A DNA stretch of 64,000 nt from Verrucomicrobiota bacterium (GTDB lineage Bacteria > Verrucomicrobiota > Verrucomicrobiia > Limisphaerales > JADJPG01), in assembly GCA_016713365.1 (NCBI GenBank), contig JADJPG010000002.1:62001-126000 (forward strand), read 5' to 3'. A program made the position numbers and the translations under genes. A model generated the notes under the pieces. It worked only from the letters and a program-made list of their open reading frames with translations, was not told the DNA's origin and searched no databases. Positions 1 to 8,203 of the stretch are shown one piece after another. Positions within the stretch are counted from its first letter, which is position 1. The number at the start of each line of letters is the position of its first letter.

Positions 1-162
1 CCCCGGCCCGCGCTCGCCACGGCTTACGTGGCCGTGCTTCTGGTCATTGGCGCAAGCGTGGGCTGGAGTCAGGCGCGGCAGGAGACGGCGCGCGTCTCTG
101 GCGAACTCAGCACCCGCTATGCCCAGACGGTTGACCCCTACCAAACCACTCCGCAACCATGA
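1..162 (+). CDS. C-terminal part of a small membrane protein, CnrY-like anti-sigma candidate (5' end outside window)
   Basis: The reading frame is open from base 1 and ends at TGA 160-162, giving 53 residues. It has one hydrophobic segment (about residues 4-22, core VAVLLVIGASVGW) followed by some 30 polar residues. This fits a single-span protein with its sensor-facing tail in the periplasm. The stop overlaps the next start (ATGA, 159-162), so the two are translationally coupled. The gene order membrane protein, periplasmic metal sensor, ECF sigma factor is that of cnrYXH of Cupriavidus metallidurans, where CnrY is the membrane anti-sigma factor. The role is inferred from position and topology; the N-terminal sigma-binding part is not visible. 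Confidence 0.5.
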   Translation, partial: PRPALATAYVAVLLVIGASVGWSQARQETARVSGELSTRYAQTVDPYQTTPQP

Positions 163-659
163 AGCGCGGACTCCTGATTCTGGCGCTCGGCTTGGTGGGC
201 GCGGTCGTAGCCTACTGCTGCGTGTATCTGATGGGCACGGCCAAGCCCCGCGCGATGATGCAAAGCCCCCAGCCCGAACTGGCGTGGCTCAAGCACGAGT
301 TCAACCTTGGAGACTCCGAGTTCAAGCGGATCTCCGAGCTTCACGCCGGTTATCTGCCGCAGTGCATGGAGCGTTGCCGCCGGATTGACGAATTGAACGA
401 CAAGCTCTCGAACTCGCTGGTCAGCGCCACGCAAGTCACGCCGGAGCTTGAGAAACTTTTGAGCGAGCGGGCGCAGATGCGGGCCGCCTGTCAGGCCGAA
501 ATGCTCAAGCACTTCTTTGAAGTCAGTCGCACCATGCCGCCCGAACAGGGGAAGCGTTACCTCGCTTGGGCGCGGGACAACACCTGCCTCCGCGAACAGG
601 CAATGGATCACGGCGCGGACAACCACGCTGCCACGAGCACACCTGACAAGCATCCTTGA
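159..659 (+). CDS. periplasmic heavy-metal sensor, CnrX/metal-resist (Spy/CpxP-like) family
   Basis: 166 residues: an N-terminal signal anchor (residues 4-26) and a helical periplasmic domain. The domain has the family pattern WLKxEFxLxxxxFxxI followed by LHxxYxPxCxxxCxxI (about residues 45-80), and the C-terminal half has a second Cys and several Met/His residues. The tail is His-rich (HGADNHAATSTPDKHP). Family members bind metal through His, Met, Glu or Cys on a four-helix hairpin; CnrX signals nickel/cobalt to its anti-sigma partner. It overlaps the upstream gene by ATGA, and its stop (657-659) overlaps a possible TTG start of the sigma gene. A sensing role is likely; which metal is sensed cannot be read here, although the neighbours point to copper. 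Confidence 0.65.
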   Translation: MKRGLLILALGLVGAVVAYCCVYLMGTAKPRAMMQSPQPELAWLKHEFNLGDSEFKRISELHAGYLPQCMERCRRIDELNDKLSNSLVSATQVTPELEKLLSERAQMRAACQAEMLKHFFEVSRTMPPEQGKRYLAWARDNTCLREQAMDHGADNHAATSTPDKHP

Positions 660-667
660 GTGCCTGC

Positions 668-1261
668 ATGAACACGCCCAATCCGGACGAGCTGGACGTG
701 CAGGACATGAGCCGCCTCACAGCGGGCCACGATGCCGCGCTGAACAGTTTGATGGAGCGCCACGCCGGGAGGTTGTTCAATTATCTCGTCCGCTGCTTGC
801 AAAACGAGGACGACGCGGCGGACGCCGCCCAAGAGACGTTTGTAAGAGTCTATCAGCACCGCACGCGGTTCGACCCCGAACAAAAGTTCACCACCTGGCT
901 CTACACCATCGCGGCCAATCTCGTGAAGGACCGCTATCGCTGGCGTTAGCGGCATCCACAGGTTTCGCTCGATGCGGAGAGTGACGCCACGGGCGACAGC
1001 TTCCGCGAATCTCTGCCGGGAAACGACCCGCTGCCGCATGAACGAGTGCAGGCTACGGAACGCTCCGAAACCATCCGCCGGGCCGTGGCCGCGCTGCCCG
1101 AGGAATTGCGCCAGCCGCTCATCCTCGCCGAATACGAGGAACGCTCACATGCGGAAATCGGAGCGGTGCTCGGTTGCTCGGCAAAAGCCGTGGAGACCCG
1201 CATCTACCGCGCCCGCCAGCAACTGCGGGTCAGCTTGGGGAGCCTCCTGGAAACCGTCTGA
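668..1261 (+). pseudogene. ECF (RpoE-type) sigma factor split by an in-frame amber codon, CnrH-like
   Basis: From ATG 668 the frame encodes sigma region 2 (LMERHAGRLFNYLVRCLQ, then DAAQETFVRVYQH, FTTWLYTIAANLVKDRYRWR) and meets TAG at 947-949. The same frame then continues without shift through a linker to sigma region 4 (AVAALPEELRQPLILAEYEE, then HAEIGAVLGCSAKAVETRIY) and ends at TGA 1259-1261. Read through, it is about 197 residues, a normal ECF length. Region 2 of relatives often continues RWRQRHP, so CAG to TAG is the simplest explanation. A restart at GTG 1046 would give region 4 alone, which should not support transcription. Possible explanations are a nonsense mutation, an amber suppressor or a base error. 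TTG 656 is an alternative start. Confidence 0.75.
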
Positions 1262-1380
1262 AGCCCTTGATGAAAGTTTCTGAAGATTCTTTGAGGGGTT
1301 CGGCGCGGGGCGGCGTAGTAGCCTGCAACCGCCCAAAGCGTCAGTTGCGGCCGGCGGGACAATTTGAGTAAAGTTCGATT

Positions 1381-1830
1381 ATGCGTTTGCGCCAGACAAC
1401 CTTGAGTCCGCTGCTCCGCTCCCTGGCGGCGTTCGCGCTCGTGGTCTTTGTCGTGGCGCAGGCCATGTGCTTCGTCCATTGCAACTTTGGCGGCGGACAT
1501 GGAGACAAGGCGCAACCTTCCTGCCACGGCTCGCCGCAGCACGCCGCTTCGCATGATGGCGATGACGATTCAGGACCGTCTGCCCCGTCGCCCACGACGG
1601 CTTGCTCTACGTTGAAGACGATGCTGGCCGGAGGCGACGCGCCGGCGCTCATCTCTCCCCTGCTTCACACGCTTTATCTGCTCGCCCCAATGACGCTCTC
1701 TCTGGATGCGCCCGAGGTGCAGCCGAAAGCCTCCTTCTCCCGCCAAGACTGGACACGCGATTGGGTCTTCACGCCCGAGGTGTGCCTTGGTCCGGCGTTC
1801 CGCAGCCTCGCCCCTCCCTTCCTCGGTTAA
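1381..1830 (+). CDS. putative secreted or membrane-anchored His/Cys-containing protein, unknown function
   Basis: 149 residues. An N-terminal hydrophobic stretch (residues 14-32) ends in AMCFVHC, and a His/Asp-rich stretch with two Cys follows (HGDKAQPSCHGSPQHAASHD). A second hydrophobic segment (LISPLLHTLYLLAPMTLSL) lies near residue 95. The layout resembles the small DUF2946-like proteins often found beside copper-resistance genes, but I cannot assign it firmly. It lies 119 bp after the sigma gene and upstream of the multicopper oxidase block. The 1262-1380 spacer shows no clear terminator. Confidence 0.5.
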   Translation: MRLRQTTLSPLLRSLAAFALVVFVVAQAMCFVHCNFGGGHGDKAQPSCHGSPQHAASHDGDDDSGPSAPSPTTACSTLKTMLAGGDAPALISPLLHTLYLLAPMTLSLDAPEVQPKASFSRQDWTRDWVFTPEVCLGPAFRSLAPPFLG

Positions 1831-1940
1831 GTTGATGCCGGCCCGCGTTCGCTCGCGCGGCTGACTCAACTCCTCTCCCGTTCCGTGCCCTGTCGTCACG
1901 GAAGTCGTCTGTCCGTTGCCCGCTAACCGAATTTTTACAG

Positions 1941-2102
1941 ATGAATGTGATGAACCGTTTTCCAATTGCCGTCGTGCGAACGTTGCTTGCTGTCGGCGGC
2001 TGGATCAGCAAGGCGGGTGGGCAGATTCGGCATCCTGAGTTCCGCAATGAAGCGCCGCCCACCGGCCAACAGAAAGAACAATCCGACCACACACATCCAT
2101 GA
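1941..2102 (+). CDS. 53-residue ORF with His-rich tail, upstream of the multicopper oxidase
   Basis: ATG 1941 opens a 53-codon frame (MNVMNRFPIAVVRTLLAVGG..., ending EQSDHTHP) that stops at TGA 2100-2102. It has a short amphipathic or hydrophobic N-terminus and a polar C-terminus with two His. Its stop overlaps an in-frame ATG (2099) of the oxidase frame, but the better oxidase start is 2132, so this may be a leader peptide or a small metal-related protein. No homologue is recognised. Its position in the metal operon and clean start and stop are the only support. Confidence 0.35.
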   Translation: MNVMNRFPIAVVRTLLAVGGWISKAGGQIRHPEFRNEAPPTGQQKEQSDHTHP

Positions 2103-2131
2103 ATGCATTAACTACCGACGAAGGACACTCT

Positions 2132-4054
2132 ATGACACACAATCTCATCACGCGGAACACGACGCGGAGACGCTTTCTTCGCTCAACTGTCGCCATCGGT
2201 CTGCTGACAGGCTTGGATCGCCTGTTGCCGGCCTACGCCCTTCAGCCAGCGGGCCAGCATCCCGTTCACATCGATCATTCAACCACCAAAGCCATTGACC
2301 TAACTGTCCGTGAATCCAGCCTAGTCGTGGGTGATCGGCAGACCAGCGCCGTGACCGTGAATGGAAGTGTTCCCGGACCGTTATTACGATTCCGCGAAGG
2401 GCAGGACGTGATCTTGCGGGTGAACAACGCTTTGCGCGAGGACACCTCCATTCACTGGCACGGCCTGGTTCTCCCGGCGGACATGGACGGCGTGCCGGGA
2501 GTGAGTTTTGCGGGCATCAAGCCGGGCGAGACCTTCACTTATCGCTTCGCGGTGAAACAGAACGGCACCTACTGGTATCATAGTCACTCCGGCTTTCAGG
2601 AACAGTTGGGACTGTTTGGTCCGCTCATCATTGATCCGGCTGAACCAGAACCCTTCTCCTTTGACCGGGAGCATGTGGTCATGCTTTCGGATTGGACCTT
2701 CGAGAACCCGCACCGCATCCTGGCCCGGCTGAAGAAGCAGAGCAACTTCTACAACTACCAACAGCGCACGGTGCCGGGCTTTTTCCAGGACGCTTCTAAG
2801 CAAGGATTCCGAACCGCACTTGCCGACCGCCTGCAATGGGGCCGGATGCGGATGGACCCGACCGACATCTCCGACATCACCGGCCAAACCTACACGTATC
2901 TCTTCAATGGCCGCGCGCCTGCATCGAACTGGACAGGGCTCTTCATGCCGGGCGAGCGGGTTCGGCTGCGGTTCATCAATGCCGGTGCGGCGACCTATTT
3001 CGATGTGCGGATTCCGGGCTTGAAAATGACGGTCGTCCAGGCAGACGGCCAATACGTGCAACCGGTCACCGTCGAGGAGTTCCGTATCGCGAACGCCGAA
3101 ACCTTTGATGTGATTGTCGAACCCAAAGAGGATCGCGCCTACACAATCTTTGCCGAAGCGATGGACCGCAGTGGCTACGCGCGTGGGACGCTCGCCACAC
3201 GCCAAGGCATGGAAGCTCCCATTCCGCCTCGGCGACCACGCCCGCTTCGCACGATGGCCGACATGGGCATGGAAAATATGGAAGGCATGACGGGCATGGA
3301 TTCCGCCAGTGGCACTGGCGGTCACTCCTCTCACACTCCGGCCAAATCAGATGGCATGGCAGGAATGAAAGGCATGGAGTCGAATGCTTCGCAACCAGCG
3401 GCCCACACCGGACACGGTAAAACCGCGACAGCCGAAAGTTCCACGGCAATGCCGGAAATGAGCATGCCCGCCGAAGCGCCCCATAGTCAGCAGGGTCAGG
3501 CTAAGGCGACTGGCGAAATGGCAGGAATGGAAATGTCCGGCAAGCCCGTCAAGAACTTTGGCCCCGCCAATTCGATGAGCGCGATGTCACCTCGAAGCCG
3601 CGTGCATGAACCGGGCACGGGCCTTGAAGACGCCGGTCATCGCGTGCTGGTTTATGCCGACCTCCGCAGCCTCAAACCCGGACCGGACCAGCGTCCTTCG
3701 GAGCGCGAAATTGAAATGCACCTGACCGGCAACATGGAGCGATACATGTGGTCGTTCGACGGGAAAAAGTTCTCCGAAGCTAGCACGCCCATTCCATTCA
3801 AGCTGGGCGAACGCGTCCGGCTGACATTCATCAACGACACCATGATGTCTCACCCGTTGCACCTGCATGGCATGTGGATGGATTTGGACACCGGTGCCGC
3901 GCCTCACAATCCGCGCAAGCACACCATCAGCGTGCAGCCCGGAGAGAAACTTTCGGTGGACATCACCGCCGACGCTCCCGGCATGTGGGCTTTTCACTGC
4001 CACATCCTCTACCACATGGAAGTGGGCATGTTTCGCGTGGTGTCCGTGACTTGA
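2132..4054 (+). CDS. copA: copper-resistance multicopper oxidase, CopA/PcoA type, Tat-exported
   Basis: 640 residues from ATG 2132, preceded by AAGGA at a good distance; ATG 2099 is a weaker alternative. A Tat signal (TRRRFLRS plus hydrophobic stretch) occupies residues 9-36. Cupredoxin copper ligands are all present: HWHG (H108, H110), HSH (H150, H152), HPLHLH (574-579) and HCHILYHMEVGM (H622, C623, H624, H628, M633), which completes the type 1 and trinuclear sites. Between domains 2 and 3 lies a long Met/His-rich region with repeated MxGM and MAGM motifs, typical of periplasmic CopA/PcoA that bind and oxidise Cu(I). It is followed by a CopB-like gene 26 bp downstream. Members oxidise cuprous copper in the periplasm. 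This is distinct from the P-type ATPase, also called CopA, at 16013. Confidence 0.93.
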   Translation: MTHNLITRNTTRRRFLRSTVAIGLLTGLDRLLPAYALQPAGQHPVHIDHSTTKAIDLTVRESSLVVGDRQTSAVTVNGSVPGPLLRFREGQDVILRVNNALREDTSIHWHGLVLPADMDGVPGVSFAGIKPGETFTYRFAVKQNGTYWYHSHSGFQEQLGLFGPLIIDPAEPEPFSFDREHVVMLSDWTFENPHRILARLKKQSNFYNYQQRTVPGFFQDASKQGFRTALADRLQWGRMRMDPTDISDITGQTYTYLFNGRAPASNWTGLFMPGERVRLRFINAGAATYFDVRIPGLKMTVVQADGQYVQPVTVEEFRIANAETFDVIVEPKEDRAYTIFAEAMDRSGYARGTLATRQGMEAPIPPRRPRPLRTMADMGMENMEGMTGMDSASGTGGHSSHTPAKSDGMAGMKGMESNASQPAAHTGHGKTATAESSTAMPEMSMPAEAPHSQQGQAKATGEMAGMEMSGKPVKNFGPANSMSAMSPRSRVHEPGTGLEDAGHRVLVYADLRSLKPGPDQRPSEREIEMHLTGNMERYMWSFDGKKFSEASTPIPFKLGERVRLTFINDTMMSHPLHLHGMWMDLDTGAAPHNPRKHTISVQPGEKLSVDITADAPGMWAFHCHILYHMEVGMFRVVSVT

Positions 4055-4080
4055 GCAAAAATCTGGAAGCAACTATCACC

Positions 4081-4947
4081 ATGAATACAATCCAACATTC
4101 AATCATCGCGCTGGGAGTCTTGCTGCTTCTCCAGTCACCGACTGATGCCGCCGCGCAATCTACGACCAACACGACGCATCAAGCGCACGAAATGGCGGAC
4201 ATGCCCGGCATGTCCATGCAATCGAATCCTTCCGCTGCAACTTCGCAACCTTCGCCACCGCCACACGTCCAGCATGGCTGGCCCAAACCGGTCGCCGACC
4301 AGATGATGTTTGGCTTTCTCCTGCTCGACCGGATCGAATATGGTTTCGGGTCGGGTGCGGATCGTTTCCGCTGGGATATTCAAGGCTGGTATGGTGGCGA
4401 TTACAATCGTTTTTGGTTCAAGTCGGAGGGCGAGCAAGCAACCGGACAAGGCAAACCTGGCGAAGGCGAATTCCAAGGACTCTACAGCCGCCTCATCGCG
4501 CCATTCTGGGATTTCCAGGTTGGGGTCCGGCATGATCGTAACTGGGGTCCTGGGTCGGACCTAAACCGCACGTTCGCGGTCATCGGATTACAAGGGCTGG
4601 CCCCATACTGGTTCGAGATCGAACCGGCATTGTTCATCAGCGAAGACGGCGACGTGTCGGCCCGCTTGACGGCCTCCACCGACTTGTTGCTGACCCAGCG
4701 GCTTATCCTGCAACCGCGTTTCGACCTGAATGCCGCCGTGCAAAGCGCACCCAAATTCGGCGTCGAGGAGGGATTCAACGATGTCGAGCTGGGCCTGCGC
4801 CTGCGCTACGAAGTCCACCGGCAGTTCGCCCCGTATGTTGGCATCTCCTGGTTGCGGCGGCTGGGTGAAACAGCGGACCTGTCGCGGCGAAATGGAGACG
4901 GTTCGCAGGACTTCCGTGTCGTGCTGGGCGTGAGGGCCTGGTTCTGA
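4081..4947 (+). CDS. copB: copper-resistance outer-membrane protein, CopB/PcoB family
   Basis: 288 residues from ATG 4081. The same frame is open upstream but overlaps the oxidase, and ATG 4081 is followed by a signal peptide (residues 1-22, ending DAAAQ). A Met/His segment (HEMADMPGMSM) follows. The remainder is beta-barrel-like, with alternating residues and a C-terminal aromatic (VRAWF, final Phe), as in outer-membrane proteins. Diagnostic stretches are MMFGFLLLDRIEYGFGSGAD, WDIQGWYGGDYNRFWFKSEG and LQGLAPYWFEIEPALFISED. The copA-copB order is that of the pco/cop systems, where CopB is an outer-membrane partner of the oxidase. It likely shares a transcript with the oxidase. Confidence 0.9.
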   Translation: MNTIQHSIIALGVLLLLQSPTDAAAQSTTNTTHQAHEMADMPGMSMQSNPSAATSQPSPPPHVQHGWPKPVADQMMFGFLLLDRIEYGFGSGADRFRWDIQGWYGGDYNRFWFKSEGEQATGQGKPGEGEFQGLYSRLIAPFWDFQVGVRHDRNWGPGSDLNRTFAVIGLQGLAPYWFEIEPALFISEDGDVSARLTASTDLLLTQRLILQPRFDLNAAVQSAPKFGVEEGFNDVELGLRLRYEVHRQFAPYVGISWLRRLGETADLSRRNGDGSQDFRVVLGVRAWF

Positions 4948-4994
4948 GATTTGCCGCTTCAATCACAATGACTCCTCTACACACCAAGCTGATT

Positions 4995-5198
4995 ATGAAA
5001 ACCAAATGGATTCTGCCGGGCCTGCTCACGCTGGCGTTTGCCCTCGCGGCGTTGGCCGTGACCGGGTGCAGCAAATCGGACGACCACAGCGGCCACGCCC
5101 ACCAATACACCTGCCCGATGAAAGAGCACTCCGATGTCGTCTCCGACAAGCCCGACAATTGCCCGAAGTGCGGCATGAAACTCGTGGAGAAAAGGTGA
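4995..5198 (+). CDS. small lipoprotein with one heavy-metal-binding domain
   Basis: 67 residues from ATG 4995; ATG 4968 in the same frame would add nine residues before a normal lipoprotein signal. The signal ends in a lipobox (LAVTGC). The mature part is SKSDDHSGHAHQ followed by YTCPMKEHSDVV and NCPKCGMKLVEKR. This is the Y-x-C-P-M ... C-P-x-C-G-M pattern of the heavy-metal-binding domain found on CusB proteins and copper ATPases. It lies between copB and the cusC-like gene. It probably acts as an envelope metal carrier or buffer for the efflux system; this is inferred from the domain and neighbours. Confidence 0.75.
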   Translation: MKTKWILPGLLTLAFALAALAVTGCSKSDDHSGHAHQYTCPMKEHSDVVSDKPDNCPKCGMKLVEKR

Positions 5199-5203
5199 GA
5201 CGT

Positions 5204-6477
5204 ATGCGCCATCACCTGATTGTCCGCTGCGCTTTCTCTGCGGTCGCGGCGCTTGCATTCCTTGCGCTCGTGCCGAGGGGCTTTGCTCAAGACCCGCGTC
5301 TGTTGGACGCGGTGTTTCTCGATACGCTCCGCAACGAGGTTCGCACCAACCATCCAACCGTCGCCGCCGCGCAAGCACGAGTGCTTGCCGCCGAGGCGGG
5401 CGTCAGTGCGGTGCGGCTTTGGGAAGACCCAATGGCGAACGCCGGGGTCATGGCTGCGGATCGAGAGATGCGGCGCGGCGATGGAGATTTGATTTTTGGG
5501 GTCGAGCAGGCGTTGCCCCGTCGCAAACTTTATGAAGCGCGCAAAGCGAGGGCTGGAGCGGAGCGCGCCATCTTCGAGGCAGAGACGCGCACAGCGGCGC
5601 TGAATCTCGAAACGCTCGTCGCTCAGTCCGCCATCGAACTCGCGCTCGCGGAAGAGATGCTCGCCATCGAGACGAATCAACTCGCCTGGCTGGAAAGCAT
5701 GGCCGCCAATGCGCGCGAGAAGCTCAAAGACCCGATGGCCAACGCCTCCGAGCCGCTCCGCATCGAGAGCGAAGTGGCGCAGGAACGGCAGAAGATTGAC
5801 ACCACACAACGCCAGCGCATCCGGCTGGCTCGGCAACTCAACATCCTGCTGGGCCGGGACGCGGCCGAGGCGTGGCCCAACCTCCGTTTGCCGGAGTCCG
5901 CCACACTGACGCCGGCACTCGCCGATGAACTCGCGCGGCTCTATCAGGTGAATCCCATGCTTCAGGCGCTGCTCAACACCGCCGAGGCCGCGAAGTCTGA
6001 AATCGAAGTCGCGCGACGCGAGCGCAGCCCGATCTTTTCTGTCGGCGTGGAGTCGAGCGTCTATTCAGGCGGCGATTTCCGGCAGGCGACCGTGGGCGCG
6101 AAGATGACGCTTCCTTGGTTCAACAAATCCGTGTATCGCGCGAACACCGATCGCGCCATCCAACAACAGGCCGCCGCTGAAAGGAGGCCGAGGCGCTCGC
6201 GCGTCGGTTGCGTGGCGAAGCAGTCGCGGCGCACACCGAGGCGGAAACTTCGGCGCGACAGGCGAAGACGTTTTCGGAAGAAGTCATTCCGCGCGCCGGG
6301 AAGGCCGTCGAGTCCACGCAGAATGCCTGGATCAGCTCGAAGGCCAGCATCCTCGAAGTGCTCGACGCCCGCCGTTCGCTACTGAACGCGCGCCTGGAGG
6401 AACGCCGTTCCGTCGCCGCGCACCGTGGCGCGCTGGAGATGCTGCGATCCATCGTTCCACCACCAACCACCCGTTGA
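5204..6477 (+). CDS. cusC: CusC/TolC-type outer-membrane efflux protein (single-base frameshift near 6181)
   Basis: ATG 5204 begins a signal peptide (ending RGFAQ), followed by the two-repeat coiled-coil efflux domain: HPTVAAAQARVLAAEAGV, LIFGVEQALPRRKLYEARKA, then LARQLNILLGRDA and VGAKMTLPWFNKSVYRAN. The frame degenerates into Arg-rich nonsense after QQQAAAE. The correct continuation (KEAEALARRLRGEAVAAHTE ... ILEVLDARRSLLNARLEERR) lies one frame over and ends at 6477. Restoring one A in GAAAGG at 6180-6183 joins them into a protein of about 424 residues, normal for the family. It is followed 8 bp later by the adaptor gene, so a working tripartite pump is likely and the indel may be an assembly error. 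Confidence 0.85.
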
Positions 6478-6485
6478 CACAATTT

Positions 6486-8192
6486 ATGAAGACCCTCCCA
6501 GCCATTCTCCTGACGCTCGCGGTCGCCATTCCGGCGACATGGTTCGCGACGCGACAACTTCACAACGGCGGCGCGAGTTCCGCCGCGACCTCCGGCCAGC
6601 CCGCCGGGCGCAAACTGATTTATTACCAGAGCGCGATGCACCCGTGGATCAAGTCGCCCAAGCCGGGGCGTTGCACCATCTGCGGGATGGAACTGACGCC
6701 TGTGTATGAGGGCGACGCCGGTTTCGACGCGGCGGGTGGCGGCGATGTTGTGCCGCTGACGCAGACGATGATTCAGGTGGTGAAAGTCCAGACCGCCGAG
6801 GCGCAAGTGCGCCCGCTCACGAAGACACTCACCGTTGCGGGCATGATTGACGACAACGCCACGCGGCATCGCGTGCTCTCGGCCTACATTCCGGGCCGGG
6901 TGCAGAAGCTCTACGTGAACTTCATGGGCGCGGAAGTGAAGGAAGGCCAGCCGCTCGCCGAGTTTTACAGCCCGACGTTGCTGCAATCCGAACGCGAGTA
7001 TCGGACGCTCACGGGTGACCTCCGTTCTGCAACAGCTCTGCGTCTGTTGCAGATGGGGCTGACTTCCGCGCAGATCGAGGCGCTGCCGGAGAAGTCCGGC
7101 GACAAGTTGACCTCGCAGATTCTTTCGCCCATCGGCGGCACGGTGGTCGCGCAGAATGTGTATGAGGGGCAATACGTGCAGGAGGGCGAGCGGCTGTTTG
7201 AAATCGCGGACTTCTCGACCATGTGGTTTCAGTTCCGCGCCTACGAGCAAGACCTGCCGTGGATCAAGTTGGGGCTGAAAGTGGACATCATTATGCCGTC
7301 GCATCCGGGCAAGACCTTCACCGGCAACATTACGTTCATTGACCCGAACTTCGACGAGGCCACGCGCTCGACGAAGGTGCGTGTCGAACTGGAGAACTCG
7401 CTCGTCGAAGGCCGTCGCCTCCTGCTCCATCGTCTCTACGCGGACGGACTGGTGCAACTTGAAGCGCCCGACGCGCTCACCATCCCCCGCGCGGCGGTGA
7501 TTGAAACCGGCCCGGAAGCCGTGGCCTACGTTGACCAAGGCGGCGGGGCTTACTCGCGCCGCGTGCTCAAGCTCGGTCGTCGCGGTGACGCGCTCGTGGA
7601 AGTGGCCTCCGGTCTGAGCGCGGGTGACAAAGTGGTGGTGAACGGCAATCTGCTCATCGACGGACAGGCTGAGATGAACCGCTCATTTGCCGAACCCGCC
7701 GCGACAAACGCGACTGCCGCCGCGTTGCCCGCATTGACGGACGCACAGCGCAAAGCAGTGAAGGAGTTCCTGGCGCTCGCGGATGCCATCACCGCCGCGC
7801 TCGCTACGGACAAACTCGACGACTTCAACGCACAGGCGGCGAAGGCTCACGCGGCGATGCCCGCATTGATGGACGCTTTCGTCAACGCGGACAAAGCATG
7901 GCATCCATTGCTCAAAGGCATCGAGGACGCAGGCCATTTGGAGAAAGCCACCGATCTCAAGGCCGCACGTAAAACCTTTCATCCGTTCAGCAACGCCGCC
8001 GTCGCGCTGGCGCAGGCGTTGCGCCGCGGCGAGAAAGAGTTCGCCTCGCTGAAAGTTTTCCGCTGTCCGATGACGAAGAGCGCCTTTGAGGGTGCGCCAA
8101 AGACAGCCGAGTGGATGCAGTTGCAGCCGTCCATCCGCAACCCCTACTTCGGCGCGGAGATGCTGGATTGCGGCGCAGAAGTTAAGCCCTGA
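6486..8192 (+). CDS. cusB: RND efflux periplasmic adaptor, CusB type, with N-terminal metal-binding and C-terminal DUF3347-like domains
   Basis: 568 residues from ATG 6486. An N-terminal membrane anchor (residues 4-20) is followed by a heavy-metal-binding domain (YYQSAMHPWI ... GRCTICGMELTPVYEG). The adaptor core comes next: barrel-sandwich (LTVAGMIDDNATRHRVLSAY, GRVQKLYVNFMGAEVKEGQP), helical hairpin (LLQSEREYRTL), and beta-barrel and proximal domains (VYEGQYVQEGERLFEIAD to VNGNLLIDGQAEM). From about residue 415 an extra all-helical domain follows, ending KVFRCPMTKSAFEG ... EMLDCGAEVKP; this matches the DUF3347-like tail of many CusB-type adaptors. It sits between CusC and CusA in the periplasm and passes copper or silver to the pump. 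Confidence 0.9.
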   Translation: MKTLPAILLTLAVAIPATWFATRQLHNGGASSAATSGQPAGRKLIYYQSAMHPWIKSPKPGRCTICGMELTPVYEGDAGFDAAGGGDVVPLTQTMIQVVKVQTAEAQVRPLTKTLTVAGMIDDNATRHRVLSAYIPGRVQKLYVNFMGAEVKEGQPLAEFYSPTLLQSEREYRTLTGDLRSATALRLLQMGLTSAQIEALPEKSGDKLTSQILSPIGGTVVAQNVYEGQYVQEGERLFEIADFSTMWFQFRAYEQDLPWIKLGLKVDIIMPSHPGKTFTGNITFIDPNFDEATRSTKVRVELENSLVEGRRLLLHRLYADGLVQLEAPDALTIPRAAVIETGPEAVAYVDQGGGAYSRRVLKLGRRGDALVEVASGLSAGDKVVVNGNLLIDGQAEMNRSFAEPAATNATAAALPALTDAQRKAVKEFLALADAITAALATDKLDDFNAQAAKAHAAMPALMDAFVNADKAWHPLLKGIEDAGHLEKATDLKAARKTFHPFSNAAVALAQALRRGEKEFASLKVFRCPMTKSAFEGAPKTAEWMQLQPSIRNPYFGAEMLDCGAEVKP

Positions 8193-8203
8193 ATCAATCA
8201 ACT

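Noticed and set aside
947..949. UAG recoding to pyrrolysine or UGA (20947) to selenocysteine
   Set aside because: No pyl or sel genes are in the window, no SECIS-like stem follows TGA 20947, and the sites are in a sigma linker and a signal peptide where such residues make no sense.
2384..3334. Long minus-strand open frame opposite the multicopper oxidase
   Set aside because: It is fully antisense to a gene with all copper ligands; it has His/Arg-rich low-information composition and no start context. The same applies to the long antisense frames at 6120-7538, 9817-11289, 15818-18211, 36149-37978 and 40518-42362.
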